A stretch of DNA of 64,000 bases from positions 1,736,001 to 1,800,000 of the forward strand of contig NZ_JANIET010000001.1 of the NCBI RefSeq assembly GCF_024506435.1. The letters run 5' to 3'. Positions 25,070 to 33,352 of this stretch are shown here, one piece after another (the first letter of the stretch is position 1; the number at the start of each line of letters is the position of its first letter). The position numbers and the translations under genes were made by a program. This DNA is from Pantoea trifolii. Lineage in GTDB: Bacteria > Pseudomonadota > Gammaproteobacteria > Enterobacterales > Enterobacteriaceae. The notes below the pieces were generated by a model. That model searched no databases. It had not been told where the DNA came from and was given only the letters and a program-made list of their open reading frames with translations.

Positions 25070-26638
25070 ATGCCGTTAAAAAGAAAAATGGATCCTAAGG
25101 CGACATCTGACGCGGGTTTGCAGCAAAGTATTGTGCTGTCCGGTCTCTTTTTGATTATCACCGTCGTGGGGATGAGCATCTGGACGCTGCGCGAAGACTG
25201 GCTCGGCACCGTGCGACAAACGCAGCAAACGGCGATGAACCTGGCGCTGTCGCAGTCGCGTCAGGCGGAAGATACCTTTTTGCAGACGGAGCTGTCGCTG
25301 CGGCAGATGCAGCGTGATCTCCAGCTGCAGCTGGCCACACATATTCAGGGCGCCGATCTGAGTAACACCATGCGCGAGCTGCAACGTCGTCTGCCACAAC
25401 TGCATGGACTCTTCTATTACGATGCCGAGGGCAAGTGGATCGCGACCTCTGCTGAACGCGTGCCCAACAATATTAATAACTCCGATCGTGAATACTTCAC
25501 CTTTCAGCGCAGCAACCATCGTAACAGCGTGCATATTAGCCCGGTGATCACCAGTCGTAGCACCGGCGATTTGGTGATCCCCGTTTCCCTGCGCGTCAGT
25601 GATGCCAGTGGTGGATTTAAGGGCGTGTTGCTGGCCACCATCAAGGTGGATTTTTTCCGCCGCTTCTACAGCTACTATGAGATCGGTGCACGCGATGTGC
25701 TGGTGTTAATGCTGGCTGATAGCACCGTGCTCTATGCGCGTCCGATGCCAGACAGTTACATCGGTATGAATCTCTCAGCCAGCCCGCTGTTTCAGGAGAT
25801 GCTGGCTAAGATGGATCGCGGCAGCGGGCAGTGGCGATCGGTGCTGGATGGGCAACCGCGTATCTTTGGTTTTGCCCGTTCCGATCGTTATCCGATTATT
25901 GTTGCAGCAGGTTACAACAGCGACGATCTGTTTCACGTGTGGGTCAACGGTCGGGCGCAGGATATTCTGCTCAGCATTATTCTGCTGCTGACCATCATCT
26001 TACTCGGCACTTTCCAGCTGCGTCAGGCGCGTCGCGTGTTGCGCTACCAGCAGGAGCTGACGCTGCTGCGTGACGAACTGCACAACGCCAACCTGACGCT
26101 GAACAAACTCGCGCATGTTGATGGCTTAACCGGGCTGGCGAATCGCCGGGAATTTGATCGTTTCCTGCGTGAAGCGTTAACCCATGCGGCGGCCAGCGGC
26201 AAACCGCTCTCGCTTATCATGATGGATATTGATTTCTTCAAACACTACAACGACACCTATGGCCACATTGCCGGGGATAAATGCCTGAAAGTGGTTGGCG
26301 AGGTGCTGTCGTCTGTCACTGGAAGACGTTCAGACATGGCCGCGCGCTATGGCGGCGAGGAGTTTGCACTGATATTACCGGATACCTCATTTGGTGAAGG
26401 GATGACCATTGCCAATCGCGTGGTTGAAGCGGTGAGGGTGATGCAGCTTCCCCATGTTGCTTCGCCCGTTGGCCATGTCACGCTCAGTGCCGGCTGCGCC
26501 ACCACCGTTACGGCGGCGGCGGTGAGCGCCGTGAAACTGCTGGAATACGCCGATCATGCTTTGTATCAGGCAAAGCGTGAAGGGCGTGATGGGGCGAAAG
26601 GCATAAATATCGCCTCGCTGCCAGAAGAGCAGAAATAA
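25070..26638 (+). CDS. Diguanylate cyclase with periplasmic CACHE sensor
   Basis: About 522 residues. One membrane helix (about 22-42), a periplasmic double-CACHE-like sensor (about 50-290, with YYDAEGKWIATS and DREYFTFQR typical of dCache_1), a second helix near 300-318, a short coiled-coil and a C-terminal GGDEF domain. The active-site motif is intact as GGEEF (near residues 428-432), with LTGLANRREFDRFL and DIDFFKHYND at the nucleotide site. It should synthesise cyclic di-GMP in response to a periplasmic ligand. The ATG at 25070 (GAGGACAAC upstream) is chosen over a TTG at 25052. The neighbouring katE suggests stationary-phase control. Confidence 0.92.
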   Translation: MPLKRKMDPKATSDAGLQQSIVLSGLFLIITVVGMSIWTLREDWLGTVRQTQQTAMNLALSQSRQAEDTFLQTELSLRQMQRDLQLQLATHIQGADLSNTMRELQRRLPQLHGLFYYDAEGKWIATSAERVPNNINNSDREYFTFQRSNHRNSVHISPVITSRSTGDLVIPVSLRVSDASGGFKGVLLATIKVDFFRRFYSYYEIGARDVLVLMLADSTVLYARPMPDSYIGMNLSASPLFQEMLAKMDRGSGQWRSVLDGQPRIFGFARSDRYPIIVAAGYNSDDLFHVWVNGRAQDILLSIILLLTIILLGTFQLRQARRVLRYQQELTLLRDELHNANLTLNKLAHVDGLTGLANRREFDRFLREALTHAAASGKPLSLIMMDIDFFKHYNDTYGHIAGDKCLKVVGEVLSSVTGRRSDMAARYGGEEFALILPDTSFGEGMTIANRVVEAVRVMQLPHVASPVGHVTLSAGCATTVTAAAVSAVKLLEYADHALYQAKREGRDGAKGINIASLPEEQK

Positions 26639-26646
26639 CCGTGGGT

Positions 26647-26898
26647 TTATTCCACGGCAGGCAGCTGGTATTTGATATATTGACGTAGCGCTTCGTGCAT
26701 CTGGCTATTCCTTTCGTCCTCTAAGCCGCGCTCTTCATATTCTTTCGCCAGCTGAATAATCACCTCATCATATTTCCCTTTAAAGGTGATGTTATTAACC
26801 GCCACCTGCTTAATCATTAACTCGCGCAAGGCAGCGACTTCAATCTGCAGCTGGTTTACCGTTTCTTCCAGCTCGTTTACGCGTTCTTCATTCGACAT
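26647..26898 (-). CDS. Small coiled-coil protein of unknown function
   Basis: 83 residues. Residues 4-32 form a heptad-like coiled coil (NELEETVNQLQIEVAALREL) resembling the SlyX type, but the rest is not recognised. The C-terminal half is charged (EYEERGLEDERNSQMHEALR). GGAGAACCT precedes the ATG and lies inside direct repeat copy A. A hairpin (CCGTGG 26639-26644 with CCACGG 26652-26657) overlaps its stop and separates it from the convergent diguanylate cyclase gene. The repeat arrangement suggests that this gene once lay directly downstream of umuC. Confidence 0.7.
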   Translation of the reverse strand: MSNEERVNELEETVNQLQIEVAALRELMIKQVAVNNITFKGKYDEVIIQLAKEYEERGLEDERNSQMHEALRQYIKYQLPAVE

Positions 26899-26899
26899 A

Positions 26900-27003
26900 G
26901 GTTCTCCAGATGTTATTAAGCTGTGGCTGTGTCAGGGCCTGAATATCGCATTGGCATGCGTGTAATTCAAGCGTGAAGCGCTTACTTCGCCACCGGTAGA
27001 TCC
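26900..27003. repeat. Direct repeat copy A, ending in the last bases of umuC
   Basis: GGTTCTCCAGATG through GGTAGATCC. The same block recurs at 27726-27823 with a handful of substitutions and without a 6-base TGCGTG insertion. Its last part, TTACTTCGCCACCGGTAGAT, is identical to the start of the intact umuC end at 33353. The two copies flank the higBA remnant segment. Confidence 0.85.
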
Positions 27004-27111
27004 TCTCAGGGCTTGAGTCTGTGGTACGCTGGGAAAAAGAAAGATTTAGATCTATTTCCTGTCGGGAAACATGTGGTTTAGAAAAACCTGTTTTCATTAA
27101 CGGTCAGGGCT

Positions 27112-27180
27112 GACTGGCGTATCACCTTCGAATTCACCGACGGCGATGCCTATATTCTCAACCTGGAGGACTACCACTGA
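27112..27180 (+). pseudogene. higB: 3' remnant of a higB toxin gene
   Basis: The frame reads DWRITFEFTDGDAYILNLEDYH and a stop at 27178-27180, matching the C-terminal end of HigB/RelE-family mRNA interferases. The sequence before 27112 gives no further HigB residues, so about three quarters of the toxin is missing. Its stop overlaps the higA start by one base, the usual higBA layout. Confidence 0.75.
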
Positions 27181-27497
27181 TGGCAATGTTCAATCCCCCG
27201 CATCCGGGCGGTCTGATCACCGAATACATCGAAGATAACAATGTTGGCTTGCGCGTACTGGCGAAAGAGCTTGGTGTTTCTGCTTCAGCGCTGAGCAAAG
27301 TCGCCAGCGGGAAAGCATCGGTCAGCCCTGAAATGGCGGTGCGGCTCGAGGCGGGGCTGGGTATTGCGGCGCGCCTGTGGCTATCAATGCAGGCTGCATG
27401 CGACCTGCATAAGGCACGAGAAACCACTGACGTTTCCGGTGTAAATCTGCACCCGGGTATGAATGCCGCTTCTGAGGTGAACAGGGCGGCAAAGTAA
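27180..27497 (+). CDS. higA: HigA-type antitoxin (orphaned)
   Basis: 105 residues. The opening NPPHPGGLITEYIE and the helix-turn-helix block VLAKELGVSASALSKVASGKASVSPEMAVRLE are the HigA/VapI signature; HigA binds HigB and represses the operon. The gene looks intact, but only the tail of higB remains upstream, so the usual higBA promoter is gone and expression is uncertain. An orphan antitoxin could still neutralise toxins encoded elsewhere. It lies between two copies of the umuC-end repeat. Confidence 0.88.
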   Translation: MAMFNPPHPGGLITEYIEDNNVGLRVLAKELGVSASALSKVASGKASVSPEMAVRLEAGLGIAARLWLSMQAACDLHKARETTDVSGVNLHPGMNAASEVNRAAK

Positions 27498-27519
27498 CGC
27501 ACCCACGCCAGATACCTGC

Positions 27520-27695
27520 AAAAAACCGCGCTGACTGCCGTAATGCCGCTCAGTTAAGCATTAATTTGCCTATGCATGCAGGTGCGCATGAATGCGCACC
27601 CTACGGAAAACACGCCAATGCTTTGTAGGGTCGCCATTTATGGTGACCGAAAGAAGCTTAACTGACGAGCATTACGCTGACTGGCGCGTTTTTTT
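27520..27695. repeat. Nested inverted-repeat element with two inner palindromes
   Basis: The 40-base left arm (27520-27559) pairs imperfectly with the right arm (27656-27695); shared cores are GTAATG and CAGTTAAGC. Inside are two palindromes, GGTGCGCAT/ATGCGCACC (27581-27600) and GGTCGCCAT/ATGGTGACC (27629-27648), with their GTAGGG flanks facing each other. The right end finishes in a T-run (CGCGTTTTTTT). It fills the gap between higA and direct repeat copy B and shows no coding frame. Confidence 0.75.
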
Positions 27696-27725
27696 GATCT
27701 GCTGAAACATCTTTTCGCCGAACCC

Positions 27726-27823
27726 GGTTCTCCAGATGCTATTAAGCTGTGGTTGTGTCAGGGCCTGAATATCGCATTGGCATAATTCAAGCGTGAAGCG
27801 GTTACTTCGCTACCGGCAGATCC
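27726..27823. repeat. Direct repeat copy B, running into a umuC fragment
   Basis: Second copy of the block at 26900-27003, starting GGTTCTCCAGATG. It continues without a break into a longer umuC 3' fragment on the minus strand. Confidence 0.85.
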
Positions 27824-28112
27824 GCCAGCCGGGTGGTGTACGCCGGGGACAGCATCTCGTGCTTCATCGACCAGGGTTTCTGAATGCCTTGCCCGGCAAA
27901 CCATAGCGCGCCGCGCTGGTGGGCGCTCATCTTGTCGATCAGGGCCATTAATTGGTCACTGTTATGTGTTATGGCGCGGCTGATATTCCGCAAACAGATC
28001 AAACTGCGCCACGCCATCGCTAAAGAAATCGCCCAGCATTACGCCGCCTTTCGTATAACGCTTACCGGGAACCCAGATGCGATCTAAACAGTTGATCTTG
28101 CCCTGAATAATT
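27802..28112 (-). pseudogene. umuC: umuC 3' fragment, frameshifted
   Basis: About 310 bases match the end of the intact umuC gene (33353 onward) with scattered substitutions, ending at the same TAA. A 7-base insertion, GTTATGT repeated near 27961-27974, shifts the frame relative to intact UmuC, so only about the last 50 residues (from [11 protein letters not shown] on) still read correctly. Similarity stops near 28112, where AT-rich island sequence begins. It is a non-functional relic marking one edge of the island. Confidence 0.9.
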
Positions 28113-28704
28113 TTGCCATTGTCAATATTAGGTTGTGATTTTTCGGCTTCAAAATTTTATTAAAATACCATGGTGATCATTTATAAATAAAATATGACGT
28201 TTTCTCATGCTTTTTCCATTCATTGTTAACACCAATATCTTGAGGGTTCATGAAGTATGTGTTTGTTAATTAAATTACATAAAATATCGAAAAATGCGAT
28301 TGTTAATTTGGTTTCATTTTTTTTAGCATTACACGAGCGTTGATGCTCTATATCTCAAGAGTAAACGTATCATAAAAGATTAATGCATTAATCTTAATCT
28401 CTAATGTTTTGGAGTGTGGCTTTAAATAGCTAGTTAACCAATGTCTTTATAAGTACTTATAATTCAATCGATTACAAAATGTTTTGTTTATCATTTCCTT
28501 TTGCTATGCGTTTTTTCATCTTATTGCTGTAAAATTTCTTGACTATTCCGTAAGGTGGATTTTAGTATTTCAGGATGGTTTGTATACTCGTCGTCCATGA
28601 ATGGATCTATATATTCATTACCAATCATCTTTTTTAGATATTTAACTCAAATCATAAAAGTATCAACGCACACAGATTTGTATGATAAAAAATAAGGATT
28701 AGGT
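28113..28704. other. AT-rich non-coding leader of the defence island
   Basis: About 590 bases with base composition clearly more AT-rich than the flanks and no coding frame of note. It begins where the umuC fragment ends and runs to the first defence gene. It contains a candidate promoter near 28539; no attachment site, integrase remnant or tRNA was seen. Confidence 0.6.
28539..28568 (+). promoter_or_regulatory. Candidate sigma-70 promoter of the defence operon
   Basis: TTGACT (28539-28544) lies 17 bases before TTAGTA (28562-28567; TAGTAT with 18-base spacing). The start would be about 130 bases upstream of the first gene. AT-rich DNA yields chance matches, so this is tentative. Confidence 0.35.
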
Positions 28705-30828
28705 ATGAAACTAAGTGAAATTGGTATACGTAATTTCCGACGTCTTGTTGACGTTAAAATTGATATTGAAGAAAAAGAGACTATCTTCGTTGGACCCAAT
28801 AATAGTGGTAAAACAACAGCAACAGCAATATTTAGATGTTTTTTGGGTGGGAGAGAATTCAGTATTTATGACTTTTCGGTAATCCTCATTCCAGAGTTCC
28901 AAAAATTTATTGATTCTAATGGTAGAGAAGATCTTCCAGAAATAAATTTAGATTTGTGGTTTAAAATTGACCCCAGTTCAATAGCTTTTGGACAAGCGTT
29001 TCATTTGCTTGACCGTTATGAAGATCTTAATGAGATCGGAATTCGCCTCTCATTAGTTTTTGAGGAGCCTGCGAAACTTAAAGAAAATTATTTTTCCGCT
29101 TACCCTGAAATTGAAGGTGTTGGCAGGAATAAATCACTCTTTCAATATTTGAATGTCGATAATAACTTTAAAATACACACTGGATTTATTTATCATGCTC
29201 TTTATAAAAGAGGGTCTGAAAGTGGCGGATATGTTGAATCAGAGTTACTAGACTATAAAATTGCTAAGGACATCATTAAAAAATTATTAAAAGTTGAGTT
29301 TGTCGATGCTCAAAGGAATATTAATGATAATGATGATAGCGGTAGCAATCGTCTTTCCTCCGCCTTTGCAACATTTTATAATAAAAATTTAAAAAAAGCA
29401 GATTTATTTGAAGAAGCCCATAAAGTAATTGATGAAAACAACGAAAAGCTGTCATTGCATTACAAGAAGCAATTTAAACCTTTACTAGATCTTATTCGTG
29501 GGCTAGGTGTTCCATCTGCAAGTGAAAGAGAATTAAAAATAATCTCATCTTTGAGTCCTGAAACAGCTTTGAAAGGCAATACCGACCTATTGTACGTGGA
29601 TTCTGTATTAAATCATGAGTTACCTGAGCTTTATAATGGATTAGGTTTTAAGAATTTAATTTATATGGCAATTCAGGCAAGGCATTTTCATTCGCAATGG
29701 ATATCATTGGAAAATAATCGGCCATTTTGTCTATTGATTTTTATTGAAGAACCCGAAGCACATCTTCATGCTCAGGTGCAACAGACTTTTATAAATAACG
29801 TGTGGAAAGTTATTAATGATGCGTCTTTGCAAAATGGTATTACTACCATGGCTCCTCAAGTTATAGTCACTACACACTCAACTCACATTTTAGATTCCGT
29901 TGATTTCGAGAAAGTTCGGTATTTCCAAAGATGTAAAACAGTTGATGTTATTGACAGCAAAATTCTTAATGCTTCATCAGTTCATAGCCTGCGTGCATTC
30001 CGACCGGAAATTGAGTTGCAATTAGAAGAGGATGATCAGGAATTAATTTCTCAAGCTCAGGCTCTTACATTCCTTAAACAATATTTACGACTAACACATT
30101 GCGATCTTTTCTTTTCTGACGCGGCTATTCTTGTTGAAGGTGCCGTTGAAAAATTATTAATGCCTTCTATGATAGATAAGGTTGCTAGCAGATTAGGAAC
30201 AACTTTCCTGACCATTCTTGAGGTGGGGGGGGCTTTTGCACATAGATTCGAAGGATTGTTGAAGTTTTTACATATTCCTTATCTTGTTATCACCGATCTT
30301 GATTCTGTTGAGCCGCAAGGAAGACTTAAAACTTGCCGAGCTGATGTTTTAGGTGCAAGAACCTCAAATGCGTCACTTAAAAGGTTGTGCAAAAAAAATA
30401 CTATCAGTGATCTCATAAATATGAATTATGATGACAAGATTAGTATTGAGCATAATAGATTCATTGCTTTTGGAATGGATGTAAATGTTATTGAAGATGG
30501 ATCAAGCTTATCAATGCGGCCTAGAACTCTTGAAGAGGCAATTGCTTATGAAAATTTCTCACTTCTTCGCTCCGATGAGCTTTACATCGGAATAAAAATC
30601 CCAAAAGATCTTCGTAAGGCATATGATGAAATATATAATCATATTCGCTCAGATAGTTTCAAAAAGACTGACTTTGCAATGAGATTACTTATTAATAAAG
30701 ATTGGGTGGTTCCATCTTACATAACCGAAGGTTTGAAATGGCTGGAAGGGTTTTTATGTCCCACATTAAGTAATGATGAAAGTAATTTTAAATCAACTAT
30801 TAGTGAGACTTCAGAGGCATCTGTATGA
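28705..30828 (+). CDS. gajA: Gabija-like GajA: OLD-family ATPase with TOPRIM nuclease
   Basis: 707 residues. The N-terminal ABC-type ATPase has Walker A GPNNSGKT (30-37) after IGIRNFRRLVDVKI, Walker B LLIFIEEPEAHLHAQ near 345-358 and the histidine loop VTTHSTHIL near 390. The C-terminal TOPRIM nuclease shows the glutamate motif ILVEGAVEKLL near 477 and the metal motif LVITDLDSVEP near 528. In Gabija, GajA is a nucleotide-sensing DNA-nicking enzyme that assembles with GajB to block phage. This one is longer than the Bacillus cereus prototype (about 580). It overlaps the helicase gene by 4 bases. The composition is AT-rich and unlike its neighbours, so acquisition is likely. Confidence 0.85.
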   Translation: MKLSEIGIRNFRRLVDVKIDIEEKETIFVGPNNSGKTTATAIFRCFLGGREFSIYDFSVILIPEFQKFIDSNGREDLPEINLDLWFKIDPSSIAFGQAFHLLDRYEDLNEIGIRLSLVFEEPAKLKENYFSAYPEIEGVGRNKSLFQYLNVDNNFKIHTGFIYHALYKRGSESGGYVESELLDYKIAKDIIKKLLKVEFVDAQRNINDNDDSGSNRLSSAFATFYNKNLKKADLFEEAHKVIDENNEKLSLHYKKQFKPLLDLIRGLGVPSASERELKIISSLSPETALKGNTDLLYVDSVLNHELPELYNGLGFKNLIYMAIQARHFHSQWISLENNRPFCLLIFIEEPEAHLHAQVQQTFINNVWKVINDASLQNGITTMAPQVIVTTHSTHILDSVDFEKVRYFQRCKTVDVIDSKILNASSVHSLRAFRPEIELQLEEDDQELISQAQALTFLKQYLRLTHCDLFFSDAAILVEGAVEKLLMPSMIDKVASRLGTTFLTILEVGGAFAHRFEGLLKFLHIPYLVITDLDSVEPQGRLKTCRADVLGARTSNASLKRLCKKNTISDLINMNYDDKISIEHNRFIAFGMDVNVIEDGSSLSMRPRTLEEAIAYENFSLLRSDELYIGIKIPKDLRKAYDEIYNHIRSDSFKKTDFAMRLLINKDWVVPSYITEGLKWLEGFLCPTLSNDESNFKSTISETSEASV

Positions 30829-32663
30829 TTGATTATAGAGTTACTGAAGCAGAGATAAGAATAGAAGATTGCTTAAATAAAAATATTAGCTTTGCAGTTA
30901 TTGCAGGTGCAGGATCAGGGAAGACTAGCTTACTTATTAAAACATTAAAGTCTGTACTCCATAAAGAAGGACGAAAATTACGACAAAATGGACAAAAGAT
31001 TGCCTGTATAACCTTTACTAAAAGAGCTGTAAACGTAATAAAAAAACGTCTTGAGTTTGATGATGTTTTCGAAGTCAGTACATTGCATAGCTTTTTATGG
31101 GCTCAACTTTCTGGTTTTAATCATGACATAAGAAAGTCATTAATTAATTTCCGGCTTCCTCTTTTAATTGAAAAAGAGAAGGGTAAAGATAATGGAGGGA
31201 AGAGTAAGTCAGCTTTAGCAGCTCGTAACAAGGCAGAGCTTATTCAGAGGGAGTTAGATGCATTACACACTGTATCTTCCTTCCATTACAGTGATTCAAA
31301 CTATGGAAATTATCTTGAAGGTAAGCTTGGTCATGATGATATTATTTCAATCGCAGTATATCTCTTAAATAATAACGTAACTTTTAGAAAAATTCTTGGG
31401 TTACGTTATCCGTATATCTTTATCGATGAAGCACAAGATACTAATGGAGATATTCTGGCTGGCTTTAATTTATTAGGTGATGGGAATTGTTTACCCTTGA
31501 CTGGATATTTTGGCGATCCTTGGCAACAAATATATGATGGCAGTATAGGTGATTTTTTCCCTCCCAAAAATGGTGAGATAATAAAGAAAGATGAAAACTT
31601 TAGATGTTCAATAAGTGTAATAAAACTACTTAATGCTTTTCGTAAAGACCTTTGTCAATATCCTGCAGGGGAAAATTCTGAACGTGAAGGGAGTGTTGTT
31701 TTTCATCTAATTAAAGCAGAAGTTCCTGAACTTCCAAGAAACCAATATTCAGAAGAACAAATATCACGTGCTCTATCGAAAATGGATAAGGCACTTATGA
31801 ATTGGGCGTGGGACAAAGAAGATAATGTAATGCGTTTGTTTTTAGTCAGGCAAATGATCGCTAGGCGTTTAGGGTTTCCTACTATTAATAAACTATTTAC
31901 TGGAGGTTATTCATCAATACGTTCTCAGGAGCTATTTGAATCAGGGGAACATTATTTATTACATCCATTAATCTCATTAATCTGCCCTTTGATCATATCA
32001 CACCAAAAAGGAGATAAGAGGAAGGTGTTATCTGTTCTGCAAAGTAATTGTCCTTTCTTTAACTCCGAAGGACCAAATGCTACAAAATCCTTACAGTCAA
32101 TTATTGATTTGTCAGTTTCTTTCGTAGAGCAGTTATATAAAATTTGGTGTGAAGGGACAATCAGAGATATTCTACAATTCTGTATGGAAAATCAACTTAT
32201 TGAAATAAGTGATCTTTTACAGTCCCATTTACTAAGAAATCCTCGAACAGAAATTTTTGACCCTGAAGTTCATGGTATTGAAAAGAATGACTGGCTAACT
32301 GACTCACTTTTCTCCATGGACACAAAAGAGTTGATGGCTTATTATCATTTCATATCACAAAATACTCCTTATAGTACCCAGCATGGAGTTAAAGGTGAAG
32401 AGTATAAAAAAGTTTTAGTTGTTTATGATGATGTTGAGGCTAGCTGGAATAACTATAATTTTGGGAAGATTTTAACGCCCGGATTATCGGGTCATCCCAC
32501 TGAGGGACAACTCAACCGAGGAAGGAAATTAGCATATGTGTCTTTTTCTCGAGCCCTAGATGACTTACGAGTAATTTTATTCACGCCAGATCCTGAAGAA
32601 GCTAAGAATGAGTTATTAGGTTCGGGACTACTTTGTCCAGATCAAGTGGAGTTAGGTGATTGA
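30825..32663 (+). CDS. gajB: Gabija-like GajB: UvrD/PcrA-type superfamily 1 helicase
   Basis: 612 residues. SF1 helicase motifs appear in order: Walker A AGAGSGKTS (28-36), TFTKRAV (Ia), IFIDEAQDTN (motif II, near 200), GYFGDPWQQIYDG (III), DENFRCS (IV), QHGVKGEEYKKVLVV (V) and YVSFSRALDDLRV (VI). All catalytic motifs look intact. Overlap with the OLD-family gene (ATGA) indicates coupled synthesis, the defining Gabija arrangement of a class 2 OLD nuclease with a UvrD-like partner. It is longer than the prototype GajB (about 490). Related OLD/helicase pairs outside Gabija cannot be excluded without a search. Confidence 0.85.
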   Translation: MIDYRVTEAEIRIEDCLNKNISFAVIAGAGSGKTSLLIKTLKSVLHKEGRKLRQNGQKIACITFTKRAVNVIKKRLEFDDVFEVSTLHSFLWAQLSGFNHDIRKSLINFRLPLLIEKEKGKDNGGKSKSALAARNKAELIQRELDALHTVSSFHYSDSNYGNYLEGKLGHDDIISIAVYLLNNNVTFRKILGLRYPYIFIDEAQDTNGDILAGFNLLGDGNCLPLTGYFGDPWQQIYDGSIGDFFPPKNGEIIKKDENFRCSISVIKLLNAFRKDLCQYPAGENSEREGSVVFHLIKAEVPELPRNQYSEEQISRALSKMDKALMNWAWDKEDNVMRLFLVRQMIARRLGFPTINKLFTGGYSSIRSQELFESGEHYLLHPLISLICPLIISHQKGDKRKVLSVLQSNCPFFNSEGPNATKSLQSIIDLSVSFVEQLYKIWCEGTIRDILQFCMENQLIEISDLLQSHLLRNPRTEIFDPEVHGIEKNDWLTDSLFSMDTKELMAYYHFISQNTPYSTQHGVKGEEYKKVLVVYDDVEASWNNYNFGKILTPGLSGHPTEGQLNRGRKLAYVSFSRALDDLRVILFTPDPEEAKNELLGSGLLCPDQVELGD

Positions 32664-32743
32664 TTGTATGATTTTTAATGTTTTTGTTTCTTGCTAGCAT
32701 TTTCATAAAGGGTTGTTTATATATATTGTCAATAGGTGTTTTG

Positions 32744-32968
32744 ATGAGTTCAGGACTGTATTGGATATCTGGTAATTATATATATGGGCCAAAGGAATCA
32801 GGTAAATTTTGGATTTCTAATGGTTACATTTATGGGCCTAAAAATTCGGGGAAGTATTGGATCTCTGATAATTATATTTATGGCCCGAAGCATAGTGGGA
32901 AGTTTTGGATAAGTGGGGGGTATATTTATGGACCTTCAGGTATCAATTTACCTTGGTTGGAGGGCTGA
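32744..32968 (+). CDS. Tiny four-repeat protein, 4-fold beta-flower type
   Basis: 74 residues from the ATG at 32744. It is built almost entirely from four 16-residue repeats with consensus G-K-[FY]-W-I-S-x-x-Y-I-Y-G-P-K-x-S, starting GLYWISGNYIYGPKES. This matches the pattern of the predicted 4-fold beta-flower proteins, a small repeat fold of unknown function. AGGTG lies 5 bases before this ATG. An in-frame ATG at 32678 would add 22 hydrophobic residues (FLFLASIFIKGCLYILSIGV), a possible membrane anchor, but has no ribosome site. It is placed 80 bases after gajB and before a strong terminator, so it should be the third gene of the defence operon. Confidence 0.75.
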   Translation: MSSGLYWISGNYIYGPKESGKFWISNGYIYGPKNSGKYWISDNYIYGPKHSGKFWISGGYIYGPSGINLPWLEG

Positions 32969-33029
32969 GAGTAAAGGCGCTAAGTGAAAATTCAGTATAG
33001 AACGTACCTATGAACCTTCTGAGCAAACT

Positions 33030-33064
33030 AATGGTGATAATGAAAATCCATTATCACCATTTTT
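33030..33064 (+). terminator. Strong rho-independent terminator of the defence operon
   Basis: AATGGTGATAATG (33030-33042) pairs perfectly over 13 bases with CATTATCACCATT (33049-33061) around AAAATC and runs into TTTT. It ends the gajA-gajB-flower transcript. Confidence 0.85.
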
Positions 33065-33352
33065 CGATACTTGCATTTTTTCAAACTAACGAAAAAATAT
33101 TTTATTAATTATATACACTTTAAATTATTTTTATTTATTTAATGATATTATATTTCTAGTAAGGAAACGTTCTAAAATATTTTCTACGCTATAAAATTAT
33201 GCTGGGGAATTTAATAGGACTGTCAAATTTCACGCAGTTAGAACGCCTATACTGAATTTATTAGGATAAAGATACTGTATCGTGTGATAAATGCTAGCCC
33301 ACCGGTGGATTCATTCTTTCATATCTCGAAATATTTAGATAAGTGGAGGGAC
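33065..33352. other. AT-rich right flank of the defence island
   Basis: No coding frame. The DNA stays AT-rich until a few bases before the umuC stop. CCACCGGTGGAT at 33299-33310 repeats, with one mismatch, the CCACCGGTAGAT found inside the umuC end (33361-33372) and in repeat copy A (26990-27001), and could be a recombination core. Confidence 0.5.

Noticed and set aside
26888-27097. A 69-codon frame on the minus strand across repeat copy A
   Set aside because: It spans the repeat junction and unrelated DNA, and the same frame is broken in copy B.
28705-32663. PARIS or Septu system instead of Gabija
   Set aside because: ATPase and TOPRIM are in one protein and the partner is a full SF1 helicase, which fits Gabija and not the AriA/AriB or HNH-linked layouts.
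28113-33352. Prophage or integrative element with its own integrase
   Set aside because: No integrase, excisionase, structural or mobilisation gene is present; only the defence cargo and umuC-end repeats are seen.
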